Of a DNA stretch of 5,735 bases, positions 5,666 through 5,735 are shown piece by piece. The notes under the pieces are model-generated. The model worked only from the letters and a program-made list of their open reading frames with translations, made no database searches and had not been told where the DNA came from. The first letter of the stretch is position 1; each line of letters starts with the position of its first letter. Both the position numbers and the translations under genes were made by a program. This DNA comes from an uncultured Methanosarcinales archaeon (lineage in GTDB: Archaea > Halobacteriota > Methanosarcinia > Methanotrichales > Methanotrichaceae): contig CALMJN010000200.1 in the NCBI GenBank assembly GCA_937864385.1, forward strand, positions 1 to 5,735. The letters are read 5' to 3'.

Positions 5666-5735
5666 CTAATCTTTCCACAAATCCGGCAGGAATAAGAGCA
5701 TCACAGGCAGAATCTCCATTCTTCCGATGTACATG
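5666..5735 (-). CDS. C-terminal end of a TrkH-family potassium transporter (partial)
   Basis: The minus strand is open from the right edge to TAG at 5666-5668. It encodes MYIGRMEILPVMLLFLPDLW followed by KD. This matches the extreme C-terminus of TrkH/KtrB potassium-translocating subunits, which end with a last membrane helix of the form GRLE..PVLVLF.P.FW and a short tail. TrkH is the membrane pore of the Trk potassium uptake system, usually paired with a TrkA nucleotide-binding subunit. Only 22 residues are visible, so the family call rests on this one motif. A competing plus-strand frame with a good ribosome site (ATG 5643) overlaps it but has no recognisable protein. Confidence 0.6.
   Translation of the reverse strand, partial: MYIGRMEILPVMLLFLPDLWKD

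Noticed and set aside
5643..5735. Plus-strand frame from ATG 5643 open to the window edge, preceded by AAGGAG
   Set aside because: The ribosome site is good, but the peptide (MKSTRIAANLSTNPAG...) shows no recognisable family. The same bases on the minus strand give a convincing TrkH C-terminus with a stop at the expected place.
1..5735. Possible new defence, mobile or CRISPR system
   Set aside because: No direct-repeat array, terminal inverted repeats, transposase, integrase, nuclease or toxin-antitoxin pair could be seen. The genes are ordinary archaeal housekeeping and transport genes.

Overview
The window looks like a chromosomal segment of a methanogenic archaeon, possibly in or near Methanosarcinales. 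The clues are a stand-alone CofH subunit of the F420 chromophore synthase, an archaeal/eukaryotic-type prolyl-tRNA synthetase with a C-terminal zinc-binding tail, TTTAAA-type TATA boxes, and a tRNA gene without an encoded CCA end. The genus is inferred from gene content and protein flavour, not proven.

Layout. Positions 1 to about 108 are an oddity: a short, extremely GC-rich plus-strand coding stretch that reads like the STAS domain of a SulP anion permease. It abuts, in antisense, the 3' part of cofH, which loses its conserved C-terminus at the join. From about 108 to 2365 lies a minus-strand operon transcribed leftward: an RsmB/NOP2-family RNA m5C methyltransferase, a PUA-like RNA-binding protein resembling the C-terminal domain of RsmF, then cofH. 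These genes overlap, by about 26 nt (TTG start) and by 4 nt (ATGA). The intergenic region around 2366-2726 holds the divergent methyltransferase promoter and a complete tRNA-Ala(GGC) gene with its own TATA box and T-rich terminator.

To the right, on the plus strand, are a LysE-family exporter (2727-3335) with its own probable promoter and terminator hairpin, then a two-gene unit: a SpoIIM-family membrane protein (TTG start, 3451) and proS (4032-5486), joined by an ATGA overlap. A perfect 8-bp hairpin closes proS. The last 70 bases are the minus-strand C-terminus of a TrkH-family potassium transporter, convergent with proS.

Functionally the window mixes translation (tRNA-Ala, ProRS, RNA methyltransferase and PUA partner), F420 cofactor synthesis (CofH) and membrane transport (LysE, TrkH). 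I see no CRISPR array, transposon or defence system. The strongest anomaly is the cofH/STAS join, which is most simply an assembly or chimeric-clone artefact at a CTG repeat but could be a real disruption. The other observations are modest: a split methyltransferase/PUA pair, an inverted repeat abutting a TATA box, and alternative hairpins downstream of the tRNA.
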